Assembly: GCA_951813575.1 (NCBI GenBank)
Contig: OX638375.1
Coordinates: forward strand, 2,681,042-2,745,041
Source of the DNA: Candidatus Binatia bacterium
Lineage (GTDB): Bacteria > Desulfobacterota > Binatia > UBA9968 > JAJDTQ01
Length of the DNA stretch: 64,000 bases
Direction of reading: 5' to 3'
Numbering within the stretch: the first letter of the stretch is position 1; each line of letters opens with the position of its first letter. Under the pieces are notes generated by a model, which saw only the letters and a program-made list of their open reading frames with translations, ran no database searches and had not been told where the DNA came from. Position numbers and translations under genes: made by a program. Positions 52,916 to 62,349 of this stretch are shown piece by piece.

Positions 52916-53836
52916 TTACTGGTAGCGGATGCGTGGATCGAGATAGGCGTAGAGCGTATCGACGATCAGGTTGGCGACAATGAAGACCCCGGCGAAGGTG
53001 ACCACCACCGCCTGGATCACAGGAAAATCTCGCCCCCGAATCGCATCGATGGCGAGCAAACCGGTGCCCGGCCAGGCGAACACGGTCTCGATCACGACCG
53101 AACCCGTGAATATGGAGCCGGCGATAACGCCGAAATAAGTCAACGGCGCGATCGCCGCGTTTCTCAGGGCATGGATCCAGATCACGCGGCGCTCCGGGAC
53201 CCCCTTGATGCGGGCCAGCTTGATGTATTCGCTGTCCAGCACCTCCAGCATGGCCGAGCGGGTCAGGCGCATGAAGGCCGCGACCTGGAACCAGCCCATT
53301 GCGATGGCCGGCAAAATCATGTGGCTGAGCCCGCCGTGGCCGGAGGTAGGCAGCCAGTTGAGATGTACCGCGAAGATCCAGATCAGCACGATGCCGAGCC
53401 AGAAGTTGGGCATGGCCTGACCGAGCAGGGCCACGAGCTTGCCGGCGGAGTCGAATGGAGTGTCCTTGTAGACCGCCGCGAGGACGCCGACCGGCAGTGC
53501 AATGATGGTGCTGACGATGATGGCGAACCCGCCGAGTTGGATAGTCGCGGGCAGGCGTTCAAGCACCAGCCCGAACGCTGTCTGACCCTGCCACTTGATC
53601 GAGTCGCCGAAATTTCCCTGAAGGGCGTTGCCCAGGAACACGAAGTACTGTTCGTAGAGAGGACGGTCGAGACCCCACAGCCTGGTAAGCCGCGCCGCCT
53701 CCTCGGGTCCCGCGTCATCCGGGAGCATGGCGTCCACCGGGCTCCCGGTGAGGTGGGACATGGCGAACGCGATGAGGCTGATGGCCAACAGGGCGAGCAG
53801 GCTCTGTAAGCTCCGGATAACCAGATATCGTTTCAT
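52916..53836 (-). CDS. Peptide-class ABC transporter permease (DppB/OppB-like)
   Basis: A 306-residue permease with six helices. Landmarks: RSLQSLLALLAISLIAFAMSHLTGSPVD at the N-terminus, DRPLYEQYFVFLGNALQGNFGDS, the EAA loop YIKLARIKGVPERRVIWIHALRNAA near 205-230 and DPRIRY at the end. ATG 53836 has GAGGGG upstream; a further ATG at 53863 has none. It follows the binding-protein gene across a 32-bp hairpin. Confidence 0.94.
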   Translation of the reverse strand: MKRYLVIRSLQSLLALLAISLIAFAMSHLTGSPVDAMLPDDAGPEEAARLTRLWGLDRPLYEQYFVFLGNALQGNFGDSIKWQGQTAFGLVLERLPATIQLGGFAIIVSTIIALPVGVLAAVYKDTPFDSAGKLVALLGQAMPNFWLGIVLIWIFAVHLNWLPTSGHGGLSHMILPAIAMGWFQVAAFMRLTRSAMLEVLDSEYIKLARIKGVPERRVIWIHALRNAAIAPLTYFGVIAGSIFTGSVVIETVFAWPGTGLLAIDAIRGRDFPVIQAVVVTFAGVFIVANLIVDTLYAYLDPRIRYQ

Positions 53837-53852
53837 GTGCCCCTCGGGAAAG

Positions 53853-53884
53853 AGTGCGGGCACTCGTTCCCGAGTGCCCGCACT
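53853..53884 (-). terminator. Intra-operon hairpin after the binding-protein gene
   Basis: A perfect 14-bp stem (53853-53866 with 53871-53884) closed by a TTCC/GGAA tetraloop, 20 nt after the binding-protein stop and before the DppB-like start. No U-run follows, so it probably protects and partly ends the upstream message, as after pstS. Confidence 0.65.
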
Positions 53885-53904
53885 TCAGACCATGAATCGT
53901 GCCT

Positions 53905-55587
53905 CTATTTCGCAGCCTTCACCGTGTGCCAGTGACCGTAGCCCGTGGACGTCACGCCCGGGAATTGCCACGACGCTATCACCTTGGGGTTGAAGGCCAA
54001 CTGGGTCCGCAGTTCGAACATGGGCATGCTGACATACTGCTCAAACAGGTAGTTGAAAACCTCGCGGGCAATGGCATCCCGTTTCTTGGGGTCCCGCTCG
54101 GCCCGGAACGCCTTGATGTTGCTGCTCGTCCAGTCGTCTTCCCAGCCCTGATAGGGGCCGCCCGGATTGGAATAGAAGGCGCGGAACGCTACCTCGGTGG
54201 GCCGTGGCGGAGCGTTCTTGCTCGGATGGATGATGTATGCCTTCCGCGCGCGGCCCATGGAGCCGACCGTGGCGTGATCGATCTCCCGGAGTTCCGCCTT
54301 GAAACCCACCACCGTCAGGTACTGATGGATGAGCTCCATCTGCAGCGCCACTTCCGGCACGCCGGCGCTGGGCTTCAGCACCAGGCGGATAGTCGGGTCC
54401 TTGAAGGCGTCGGGGTAGCCGGCTTCCTTCATCAACTTCTTGGCCCGTTCGGGGTTGTACCCGTATTCTTTCTTGAAGCGCTGCACCAGGGTCGGATCGT
54501 AACCCTCGTGGCCCGGCGTCATGGCGTAGCGCGGGAGCAGCTTGGCGCCGCCGCCGGGGAACAGCACCTGAAGCATTTCCTCCCGGTTCAGGGCGAGGTT
54601 CATCGCCTCCCGGACCTTCTTGTTGTACCACGGCAGGTGCTTGCCGCATGCCTTGTCGCCCGACTCGCAATAGAGGCCATTGAGAACGACATCGGTCTGG
54701 ATCACGGCGCGCGCCGATTCCGCGGTCTTCATCCCGCCCTTCAGGGCGTCCTTCATCAGTTCACGGGGGAGGTCGGCGATGGCCGCCTCGCCCGACAGCA
54801 GCATGGCAAGCTTGGTCGCGGCCTCGTCCACAAAGCGGAACTCGAGGACCCTGAAGTCGGGCTTCACCGATGAATAGTGCTTGTCGAATCGCTGATAGAG
54901 AATCTGGCCCGGCTTGCGCGACACGAACTGATAGTACCCGGTGCCGGCGAACTTGCGGTCGTAGCCCTCCAAACCCTCCTTGTCGAATTGCGCCTTGCTG
55001 TAGATCTTCAACACGCTGCGTCCGCCGTGGAGGAACAGCAGATTCTTGTTGGGCTCCGGATAAGTGAACCTTACGGTGTACTTGTCGACCGCCTCTGCCT
55101 TGGCGCCTCTCAGTTGGTCCACCGTCGGGATGATGGCATCCGGGCCGGTATGGAGCTTGTAGCTGTGCACCACGTCGGCGGCGGTAAACTCCCCCCACCC
55201 ATGGTGGAACTGCACGCCCTTGCGGAGCTTGAAGGTCCACACCTTGAAATCGTCGCTGGCCTCCCACGACACCGCGAGGCCATGGGTGGTGTTCTCGCCG
55301 GTGACGGGATCCTGATCGAGCAACCCTTCCAAAGCGGGATCCATGACGTGCCACATGGTGCTGCCGGACCAGAATCGGTTGGTCTCGGTGCCCGGCTTGC
55401 TGACCGCGGCGACCAACTTGTCCGCCTGTGCGAGAGCCGGCGACTGGGCCAGCAACAGCGACACGCCAACGAGGACAACTACACCAACACTACGCGCGAT
55501 TCCGCGGGCGACCCGCCGAAAGCGCCTCGGTCGGTCGGTTCGCAACACACGGTCGGCGTGCAGACGAGCGTTCACGATCTGTGACAT
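53905..55587 (-). CDS. Peptide-class ABC transporter substrate-binding protein
   Basis: A 560-residue exported protein (SBP_bac_5 family). The basic n-region (RTDRPRRFRRVARGIARS) and hydrophobic core (VGVVVLVGVSLLLAQSPALA) form a long signal peptide ending about 53. The mature part shows EGLLDQDPVTGENTTHGLAVSWE and the hinge regions typical of DppA/OppA relatives. Family members bind peptides but also opines, nickel and sugar acids. GGAGG precedes the ATG. Next to a lactonase and a dehydratase, an acidic sugar or oligomer is the more likely ligand. Confidence 0.92.
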   Translation of the reverse strand: MSQIVNARLHADRVLRTDRPRRFRRVARGIARSVGVVVLVGVSLLLAQSPALAQADKLVAAVSKPGTETNRFWSGSTMWHVMDPALEGLLDQDPVTGENTTHGLAVSWEASDDFKVWTFKLRKGVQFHHGWGEFTAADVVHSYKLHTGPDAIIPTVDQLRGAKAEAVDKYTVRFTYPEPNKNLLFLHGGRSVLKIYSKAQFDKEGLEGYDRKFAGTGYYQFVSRKPGQILYQRFDKHYSSVKPDFRVLEFRFVDEAATKLAMLLSGEAAIADLPRELMKDALKGGMKTAESARAVIQTDVVLNGLYCESGDKACGKHLPWYNKKVREAMNLALNREEMLQVLFPGGGAKLLPRYAMTPGHEGYDPTLVQRFKKEYGYNPERAKKLMKEAGYPDAFKDPTIRLVLKPSAGVPEVALQMELIHQYLTVVGFKAELREIDHATVGSMGRARKAYIIHPSKNAPPRPTEVAFRAFYSNPGGPYQGWEDDWTSSNIKAFRAERDPKKRDAIAREVFNYLFEQYVSMPMFELRTQLAFNPKVIASWQFPGVTSTGYGHWHTVKAAK

Positions 55588-55703
55588 GGGTACCTCCCGT
55601 TACAGGCCAGCGGCCTTCAGGCTCTCATCCAACAAGTTCAACGACAACAAGGACAACAAAATTGCAACTCCGGTTCAACATTGCGTCACACGCAGGGATG
55701 AAG

Positions 55704-56744
55704 TCACCAAAGCTCGACGATCTCGACCCAGATGGGTTCGTCCGACGTTCCGACGCTGCCGGTCTCTTCAAGCCGGCCGGAATCTCCGTCAATGCGATAG
55801 GCGATGAGCCGGTTGGTCCTTTGGCCGGCCGCGACAATCCATTTGCCGGCGGGGTCGATATCGAAGCACCTGGGAACCTCGTCCGTATCCTGGAGCAACC
55901 GGCCTGACAGGTGGCCGGTTTGGAGATCGATCGCAAACCGGCAAAGGATGCTCGATCGCCGCTCGCTGCAGAATAGTTGCCGCCCGTCGGGCGTCACGTG
56001 GATCTGCGCGCTCCACGGTTCGTCCTCGAACCCGTCCGGCATGATGTTCTCGCGCTGGATTTCCTGGAGGGTTCCGGCGTTGGCGTCCAACGCGCAGGCG
56101 ACCACAACACCTTCCTTCTCGTTGAGCAGGTAGACGAATCGACCATCCGGATGATGAGCGACATGGCGTGGCCCGGATTCCGCGGGTTGCTGAAAGTTCG
56201 ACGGCGAGTTGTCGTCAAATGTTCCGGTCCTTTCATCGAACAACAACTGCATCACCAGAGCTGCACCGAAATTGGGGACGAACGCGAACCGGTTCGATGC
56301 ATCGGTCATGATCTGATGCGCCTTGCCGGGCGCGGCGCGAAGATCCGAAGGCGTCTCCTGGACGTAACCCCGCGCGCCAATGGGATGGACCGCGATGACA
56401 TCCGAGGGGAACGATGCGCCGAGAAGAAATCGACCGGTCTTGTCGACAGAAATATGAGCCATGCGCGCCGGCGCCTTCACGGTATCGAGGCGCACCAGCG
56501 CTCCGCTTGACGAGACAATGCGGAAAATATCGTAGCGTGGCTCCTCCTCGCCATCGACCTCCCCAATGACGGACGCGTAGAGTCTACGCCGGTCGGGAGA
56601 GACAGCCAGCGGCAAGCCTTTGCCGGATAGCCCGATGGATTGTTGCCGCGACATCTCGCCCGTATCCGCGTTGAGATCGAATACGTCGATTTGTCCGCCA
56701 CTGAGCGACGAGACATAGATGTGGAAGAAATTCTCAACCGCCAT
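55704..56744 (-). CDS. Lactonase family beta-propeller (6-phosphogluconolactonase-like)
   Basis: A 346-residue seven-bladed propeller of the PF10282 type: FFHIYVSSLSGGQIDVFDLN at the start, GLPLAVSPDRRRLYAS, GPRHVAHHPDGRFVYLLNEKEGVV and IHVTPDGRQLFCSER. Relatives hydrolyse sugar lactones or carboxy-cis,cis-muconate lactones. No signal peptide. The start at 56744 has only a weak ribosome site (GAGGCC). It lies between an enolase-superfamily dehydratase and the binding-protein gene on the same strand, supporting a lactone step. Confidence 0.85.
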   Translation of the reverse strand: MAVENFFHIYVSSLSGGQIDVFDLNADTGEMSRQQSIGLSGKGLPLAVSPDRRRLYASVIGEVDGEEEPRYDIFRIVSSSGALVRLDTVKAPARMAHISVDKTGRFLLGASFPSDVIAVHPIGARGYVQETPSDLRAAPGKAHQIMTDASNRFAFVPNFGAALVMQLLFDERTGTFDDNSPSNFQQPAESGPRHVAHHPDGRFVYLLNEKEGVVVACALDANAGTLQEIQRENIMPDGFEDEPWSAQIHVTPDGRQLFCSERRSSILCRFAIDLQTGHLSGRLLQDTDEVPRCFDIDPAGKWIVAAGQRTNRLIAYRIDGDSGRLEETGSVGTSDEPIWVEIVELW

Positions 56745-56789
56745 GACTGGCCTCGGACCTCGTCGCAATATCACACCTTCCCGGCACGC

Positions 56790-57911
56790 CTACGCGACCA
56801 CGAACTCGCGTACCCGGTCGGGATCCGGTTGTACTCCCAGTCCCGGCTCGCCAGTCAGCGTGATCGCCCCATCCCGCACCGCCGGCAAAGGATTGGCTAG
56901 TCCTTCGCGCAGTGGGTTTGTGTTGTAGTCCAGTTCCAGGGTGCCGTCCCCACCGACGGCTGCGAGAAGATGGGCGCTGGCGACAAGCCCGATTCCGCCC
57001 CCGAGATAGTGCGGGCAGTAACGGACGCCGGCGGCCAGGATATCGCGGACGATGGGCAGGTTCGCCGATATTCCGCCCCACTTGCAGATATCGGGCTGCA
57101 CCACGCTCAAGTAGCCGCTGTTTATCTTGTGCTCGAAATCAAACTGTCCCCGAACGTTCTCTCCCGCGGCGATGGGGATACTCGTCTGTTCAGCAAGCGC
57201 TCGCCACTCCTCGTCCGGCCGGTCGGCTCGAAGCGGTTCCTCAAGCCAGGACAAAGGGACGTTGCCTGCCCGGTCGACAAACTCTCGCGCTTGTTCGATG
57301 GTCCAGGCCTGATTGGCGTCGGCCATCAATCTCTCGTCGGCCGTCAGTCCCGAACAGACCTCTGAGAGAACAGCCAGATCTTCGTCGTGACCAAAGCCAA
57401 TCTTGACCTTGAATGCCCGAAAGCCATCGCGACGCGCCCGTTCAATCGTTTCCGGGGCATCGGTGGGATTGACGCCGCTGGCATAGATGGAAACCGAGGA
57501 CACTTCGCCCCCCAGCAGCCGGTGGAGCGGCGAACCGGACTTCCGGGCGGTCAAATCCCAGACGGCGATGTCGAGGCCCGCGATGCATTGTGCGATCGGT
57601 CCGATCTCCGCGGTCTGGATTGCGAGAACGTGGCTACGCTCGGTCAGGTAATCGAACACCTCCTGGGGAGCCTCAAAGCTGTATCCGATCAAGAGCGGCG
57701 CGAATACCGTCGCAATCAACCTCGCCCGGTGTTCGGCTCCACAGGCGGGATAGTTGCACCAGACCTCACCCCACCCTTCGACACCATCCTGGTCTTCCAG
57801 GCGGACTATGACAGCCGGCCGATCCGTCATGTTGCCGAATGACGTCATGACCGGTGTTTCGATGGGTGCCCGATAAACAGCTACGTCTACTTGTCTAATG
57901 ATTTGAGACAT
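56790..57911 (-). CDS. Enolase-superfamily (mandelate racemase/muconate lactonizing) enzyme
   Basis: A 373-residue enzyme with the capping domain (1-130) and barrel. Catalytic residues are intact: K168-x-K170 (FKVKIGF), metal ligands D198 (MADANQAW), E224/225 (WLEEPL) and E251 (AGENV), and H301 (CPHYLGGG). QPDICKWGG near 272 is the Asp partner. The KxK plus His/Asp dyad is the mandelate-racemase-type pattern, shared by many acid-sugar dehydratases. It should abstract the alpha proton of an acid sugar or lactone. Its start at 57911 has no strong ribosome site. Confidence 0.93.
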   Translation of the reverse strand: MSQIIRQVDVAVYRAPIETPVMTSFGNMTDRPAVIVRLEDQDGVEGWGEVWCNYPACGAEHRARLIATVFAPLLIGYSFEAPQEVFDYLTERSHVLAIQTAEIGPIAQCIAGLDIAVWDLTARKSGSPLHRLLGGEVSSVSIYASGVNPTDAPETIERARRDGFRAFKVKIGFGHDEDLAVLSEVCSGLTADERLMADANQAWTIEQAREFVDRAGNVPLSWLEEPLRADRPDEEWRALAEQTSIPIAAGENVRGQFDFEHKINSGYLSVVQPDICKWGGISANLPIVRDILAAGVRYCPHYLGGGIGLVASAHLLAAVGGDGTLELDYNTNPLREGLANPLPAVRDGAITLTGEPGLGVQPDPDRVREFVVA

Positions 57912-58218
57912 TTCGACACTGGCGCTGGGTGAGCAAAGCGATGACTGCGCCGCACTCATCTCCAAGGGCTGATCCAAAAAACTAGACTGCCAGATTATTA
58001 GTACAACAATCGAGCTATCAGGTGCAATGGTTTTGGGAGAGCCGGATTGAAGCAAGGCCTGTGCGTCTGACGGATGCCGGACGGGCCTCTGGGTGATATC
58101 CTGGGGAATATGCGGCGGTCGTGTGACGCTTTCCGACGGGCCCGGTATCGTGGTACCGGCTCTCTGCGAGCCCATCGAAGAATTCCGGGAAGCTTACCGT
58201 TGAAAGGGATGCTCGGCG
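57912..58218. other. Spacer between dehydratase and GntR gene
   Basis: About 307 bases. It is AT-richer near 57985-58020 and probably contains the promoter and binding site for the GntR/UTRA regulator, but I could not fix a convincing operator. A 74-codon minus-strand frame (57998-58222) has no family match. No gene is called. Confidence 0.5.
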
Positions 58219-58941
58219 TCAATCGGACGTGTCGGTTGTGAACTCCATCTCGAATTCGAGCACGTCGCCGGGATAGACAAGGTTCGCCGAATAGATCAAC
58301 CGGCCACTACGGTCGAAGAACTCTCGAAACACGCGGAATACAGGTGAGTTGACCTTGACTTGCAGAGCCTGCGCTATTTCCAGGTCTGCGTACGAGATGG
58401 TCACCCGCTGGCGCGCCGAACCCACCGGGATCCCCATATCCTTGAGAACGCGGACCACGATTTCGGAAGAATACCTCCCCGGCGCTTTTTCGTAGAGGGC
58501 GTTGTCCACCCGGAGGTCGACATGACAGAAGGGTTTGCCGTCAAGCGAGTGAATTCGCTTCATGTATCGATAGGCAACCCCGTTCTCGTCCGTCTTCGCG
58601 GCCTGGGTCTCCTCGACCAAAACGGAGACTTCCAACTGGGCGACCATCGACTGAAGCTGCGATAGATCGGCCTGCATATTCAGTGTCTGGCGCTTGGGAA
58701 GGTCCACCCGCTTGACGAACGTGCCGCGGCCCGAATGGCGTTCGATCAACCCTTCGGCTTCCAGCGCATCCATCGCTTGTCGGACGGTCATGCGCGCCAC
58801 GCCCAACTTCTCGGTCAGTTCGCTGAGCGGCGGCAACTGCGTGCCCGAGGCAAGGGTACCGGCCATGATCTGGTGTCGCAGCATCGCCGCGACTTCGGCG
58901 TGTAGCGGTACCGCCTCTCGTTTGATCGTAAGAAGGTTCAT
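58219..58941 (-). CDS. GntR-family regulator (HutC/UTRA subgroup)
   Basis: A 240-residue regulator. Winged helix 5-75: LPPLSELTEKLGVARMTVRQAMDALEAEGLI is the canonical GntR helix-turn-helix with LIERHSGRGTFV as the wing. The UTRA ligand domain is about 95-235 (RVDNALYEKAPGRYSSEIVV; VNSPVFRVFREFFDRSGRLIYSANLVYPGD). UTRA domains bind small acids or sugars and release DNA. ATG 58941 has AAGGAG 12 nt upstream. It is the first gene of the same-strand cluster and likely controls it. Confidence 0.94.
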   Translation of the reverse strand: MNLLTIKREAVPLHAEVAAMLRHQIMAGTLASGTQLPPLSELTEKLGVARMTVRQAMDALEAEGLIERHSGRGTFVKRVDLPKRQTLNMQADLSQLQSMVAQLEVSVLVEETQAAKTDENGVAYRYMKRIHSLDGKPFCHVDLRVDNALYEKAPGRYSSEIVVRVLKDMGIPVGSARQRVTISYADLEIAQALQVKVNSPVFRVFREFFDRSGRLIYSANLVYPGDVLEFEMEFTTDTSD

Positions 58942-59153
58942 GTTGAGTGGGTTCTCCTTGGTATCGAAGGTAAGGATAGGAGAGAAAGGGATTCGAGTCC
59001 AGAGTTTCGGGATGCTTGAGTGGCAACAGGAACCATACAAGCGCTCGCGCCAAGCGGACGACAAAACCCGCCCGTACAACGTAACGCGTCCTCCCGGCGG
59101 CAAGACATAATGCCCGTCCCAGCGCGCCTGTATCGAAGGGAGGACGCCGGATG

Positions 59154-60329
59154 CTACTCGAACTCGAGGGTCTTCGCCTCCAGGCCGAGGGCGATCTTGC
59201 CTACGGTCTCCATGCACCGGTCGTTGGCCGGCGGCATCACTACTCCGGACAGCGCGTCCCGGAAATGGCGTTCCAGCGGCAGCGAACGGAGCAGGCCGCG
59301 GCCGCCGGTCAGGCGGAGGGCCCGTTCGGCGATCTCCTTGGCGGCCTCCGTGGCCAGGTACTTCGCCTGGTTCAGGATGAAGGTCAACTCCACCTTGTCG
59401 GTGTTGCCTCGCAGCATTCCCAGCCGTTCCACGGCCCGCCGGGCGCTTTCCAGGAGCGTCGCCATCTCACCGATCTGCCGCTGTATCCGGAGGTCGGCGG
59501 CGAGGCTGCCCCTCATGCCGCGAAACTTCGTCTTCTTGACGTACTCCAGACAGAATTCGTAGGCCGCCTCGGCGATGCCGAAGTACACGCCGGTGTAACC
59601 CGTGGACCAGATGCTCATGTCCTTGCCGAGGATCGCTCCCGGTTCTCCGATGACGTTCTCCGGCAGGATCTCCACGTCGTTGAAGTTGATGGAGTTGGAG
59701 ACCGTGCCGCGCATGCCGATGGTGTCCCAATCGTCGATGATCTCGATGCCGGGCTGATCGGACCGTATGAGCACGTTCAGGAGGCCGTCGCTGAGCTCCT
59801 CGGCGCCGTCCAGCAGGCTCCAGGTGAAGTAGTAGGTGGCGCCGGTGGAAAGCGAGCAGAAGTGCTTGGTGCCGTTGAGCCTGTACCCGCCGTCCTCGCG
59901 CCGGATGGAGGTGCGTATCGCCAGCTTGTCCCGGAAGGAGCTTCCCGGCTCGCTGGTGATGGACGCGAAGATGGCGCCGTCGTGCACCACCGCCTTGAAG
60001 AAGCGTTGCTGTTGTTCCGGGCTGGCGAGCTGCAGCAGGAAGTCGACGATGGCGCAGTGCATGTTGAAGGTGAGGCCGGTGGACGCGCACCCCTTGGCGA
60101 CCCTGGACAGGATCACCGCGTAGGTGAGGGAGTCGGCGCCGATGCCGCCGTGTTCCCGGGGCACCATGAGCGCCAGCAGCCCGGAGTCCCGCAGGTCCTC
60201 GTAGTTCTCGAAAGGGAACCGGGCCTCCTGGTCGATGGTCTGCGCCCTGGCGGCGAATTTCTCCCGGCTCAGGGTTTCGGCCACCTCCACCCAGTCGCGG
60301 AATTCTTCAGGAACCTGGAATGTCATCAT
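59154..60329 (-). CDS. Acyl-CoA dehydrogenase family protein
   Basis: A 391-residue acyl-CoA dehydrogenase. Landmarks: LLALMVPREHGGIGADSL near 51-69, ITSEPGSSFRDKL near 123-135, NGTKHFCSLSTGATYYF near 148, and TGGRGLLRSLPLERHFRDA near 343-361. The catalytic acid and FAD contacts were not modelled. It is separated by 25 nt from a VOC-type gene on the same strand, and the two may act on the same substrate. Distinct in sequence from the dehydrogenases at 3481 and 8897. Confidence 0.93.
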   Translation of the reverse strand: MMTFQVPEEFRDWVEVAETLSREKFAARAQTIDQEARFPFENYEDLRDSGLLALMVPREHGGIGADSLTYAVILSRVAKGCASTGLTFNMHCAIVDFLLQLASPEQQQRFFKAVVHDGAIFASITSEPGSSFRDKLAIRTSIRREDGGYRLNGTKHFCSLSTGATYYFTWSLLDGAEELSDGLLNVLIRSDQPGIEIIDDWDTIGMRGTVSNSINFNDVEILPENVIGEPGAILGKDMSIWSTGYTGVYFGIAEAAYEFCLEYVKKTKFRGMRGSLAADLRIQRQIGEMATLLESARRAVERLGMLRGNTDKVELTFILNQAKYLATEAAKEIAERALRLTGGRGLLRSLPLERHFRDALSGVVMPPANDRCMETVGKIALGLEAKTLEFE

Positions 60330-60354
60330 GAACGCGGGGGACAGGCCGCCCGGT

Positions 60355-60801
60355 CTACCCGCGGGCGGCCTGGTTGCAGCGGCAGGTGCCGACTTGGTGC
60401 AGCTCGATCATGTTGCCGAAGGGATCCCGGAGGAATACCTGCTGCGAGTCGGAGCCCACGAGGCCGTCGATCTGCCAGTACGAGACCCCGTGCGCGTCCA
60501 GTTTCCGGCGCGCTTCGACGATGTCCTCCACCGCCAGCGCGACGTGCGGTATCGTCGGATCCTTGTTATCGCTGAGGGCGGACGGTGACTTTCCCGTCGC
60601 GCCCATGAGATGGATCTGGGCGGATCGCGGACCTTCACCGACGTCGAGCCAGAGCCCCGGCACACCGGGGATGTTCGGCCGTTTCGGGTCGGTTGGGATG
60701 CCCAGCACGTCCACGTAGAAGCGCCGTGCGTCGGCCACGGCATCCGCGGTGGGGTCTATGCGGATCCCGTGGTGGTGTAGCTCGAGAACCTTGACGGACA
60801 T
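60355..60801 (-). CDS. VOC (glyoxalase/dioxygenase) family protein
   Basis: A 148-residue vicinal-oxygen-chelate protein. LELHHHGIRID near 6, then IPHVALAVEDIVEARRKLDAHG near 84 and VFLRDPFGNMIELHQV near 122 supply the metal-binding His, His and Glu of the paired beta-alpha-beta fold. It could be a glyoxalase, dioxygenase or dehydrochlorinase-like enzyme. ATG 60801 (MSVKVLELH) was chosen over 60900, whose extension is unconserved. Same strand as the acyl-CoA dehydrogenase. Confidence 0.88.
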   Translation of the reverse strand: MSVKVLELHHHGIRIDPTADAVADARRFYVDVLGIPTDPKRPNIPGVPGLWLDVGEGPRSAQIHLMGATGKSPSALSDNKDPTIPHVALAVEDIVEARRKLDAHGVSYWQIDGLVGSDSQQVFLRDPFGNMIELHQVGTCRCNQAARG

Positions 60802-60925
60802 GATAGCGTAACCCACCGTCCCCTTGGTCGGCTTGAACAGTACGCTGCATATCGCCTTCGCCGGACCGGCGTCAAGGGGATTGCAGGACCCGGGAAACAT
60901 CCTGGCGGCGGGCGGCGAACCGGCC

Positions 60926-61649
60926 TTACGAGAGCAGGTCTCCGTGGCGTGTGGCCGGGACGCCCGTCAGCGGCTGACCGGGTAGCGCCCAGCGCCGCTC
61001 CAGGAGGCGCACGCCGCGCACGATCAACAGGGTCAGGAGGAGGTAGATCAACCCGGCCAGGGCGAAGAACTCCACCGCCAGGTAGGTGCGGGCGATGAGG
61101 GTGCGCGCTACTCCGGTGAGGTCGAGCAGCGTGATGGTGCTGGCCAGCGCGCTGCCCTTCAGCATCAGGATCACTTCGTTGCCGTAGGCCGGCAGCGCCT
61201 GCCGCACGGCGCGGGGCAGCACGTAACTCCTGCCGGCGGGAGAGCCCCAGCGCCCGCGCCGCCTCCCGCTCCCCGCGGGGCACCGACAGCATGCCGCCGC
61301 GGATGATCTCGGCCGTGTAGGCGGCGGTGTTCAGGGCGAAGGCGATCACAGCGCACCAGTAGGGCTCGCGCAGAACCGGCCAAAGAAAGCTGTCGCGCAC
61401 TGTCGCGAACTGCGCCAACCCGTAGTAGACGAGGAAGATCTGGACCAGCAGGGGTGTTCCCCGGAAGAAGAACACGTAGCCGTACGCCGGCGCCCGGAGC
61501 CATCCGTGCCGCGACGTCCGCATGAGGGCCAACGGGAAGGCCAGCACGGTGCCCGCGGCCATGGCCAGCGCCGTCAGTTGCGCCGTGAGCCATGCGCCGG
61601 CCCGGAACTGCGGCAGGCTCCCGGCGATGGTCCCGTAGAGCCCCGCCAT
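60926..61649 (-). pseudogene. Polar amino-acid ABC permease (HisM-like), frameshifted
   Basis: From ATG 61649 one frame reads AGAWLTAQLTALAMAAGTVL and FFFRGTPLLVQIFLVYYGLA to ALGLSRRQ; after about 61230 the true continuation is in another frame (LPRAVRQALPAYGNEVILML...LARTYLAVEFFALAGLIYLL). The break is in CAGGAGTTACG, consistent with one extra base. The EAA loop is split by the shift. The permease is non-functional as written; a sequencing or assembly error is possible. Confidence 0.85.
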
Positions 61650-62331
61650 CACCCGGACCCTTCCGTGCCGCGCGCGCCGCGCCGCTCCAGTGTCTGTATG
61701 CCCGCCACGGAGACCGCGGTCATGGCGAGGTAGATGAACGCGGCGGCGAGATAGAAGGTGAACGGTTGTTGCGTGTAGCTGACCGCGAGGGCGCTCTTGC
61801 GCATCAACTCGTCCAGCCCCACCACCGACACCAGGGAGGTATCCTTGAGCAGCACCAGGAACAGGTTGCCGAGCCCCGGCAGCGCCGCCCGCCACACTTG
61901 CGGCAGCAGCACGTGGCGAAACGCGCCCATCCGGCTGAAGCCCAGGGTGTACGCTGCCTCGGCCTGCCCTGGCGGCACGGCCAGGAACGCGCCCCTCAGC
62001 ACCTCGGTGGCGTAGGCGCCGAAGGTGAGGCTCAGGGCCGACACGCCGGCGATGAAGGGGTTCGGCTCGAAGAAGCCGGTGGCGCCGAACAGTGCGGCCG
62101 CGCGCCCGATGACGGCGGAGGCGCCGAAGTACACGATCAGGACCACCAGCAGCTCGGGTACGCCGCGCACCGCGGTGCGCAGCAGCCGCCGGCGGGACAT
62201 CCGGGCCGCGGCCCCGCGAGGCCCAGGAGCAGGCCGCCGGCCAGGGAGGCGACCGCCAATCCCGCGGTCGCCAGCGCTCCGGCGGCGAGCTGGGTGCCGA
62301 AGCCGAGGAGCACCGGCGGGAGCCCGTCCAT
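61649..62331 (-). pseudogene. Polar amino-acid ABC permease (HisQ-like), frameshifted
   Basis: The N-terminal part (ATG 62331) reads LGFGTQLAAGALATAGLAVA SLAGGLL, then a shift within 62201-62220 in a G-rich run moves the rest (SRRRLLRTAVRGVPELLVVL...GAYATEVLRGAFLAVPPGQAEAAYTLG...GLGNLFLVLLKDTSLVSVVG) to another frame. One missing base explains it. Its TGA shares a base with the HisM-like ATG, so the two were a translational pair. Confidence 0.85.
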
Positions 62332-62349
62332 CCGTGCCGCCTCCGGGAG

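Noticed and set aside
55625..55670. TTGTTG repeats upstream of the ABC binding-protein gene
   Set aside because: Short and imperfect; could be an operator but nothing distinguishes it from chance in this spacer.
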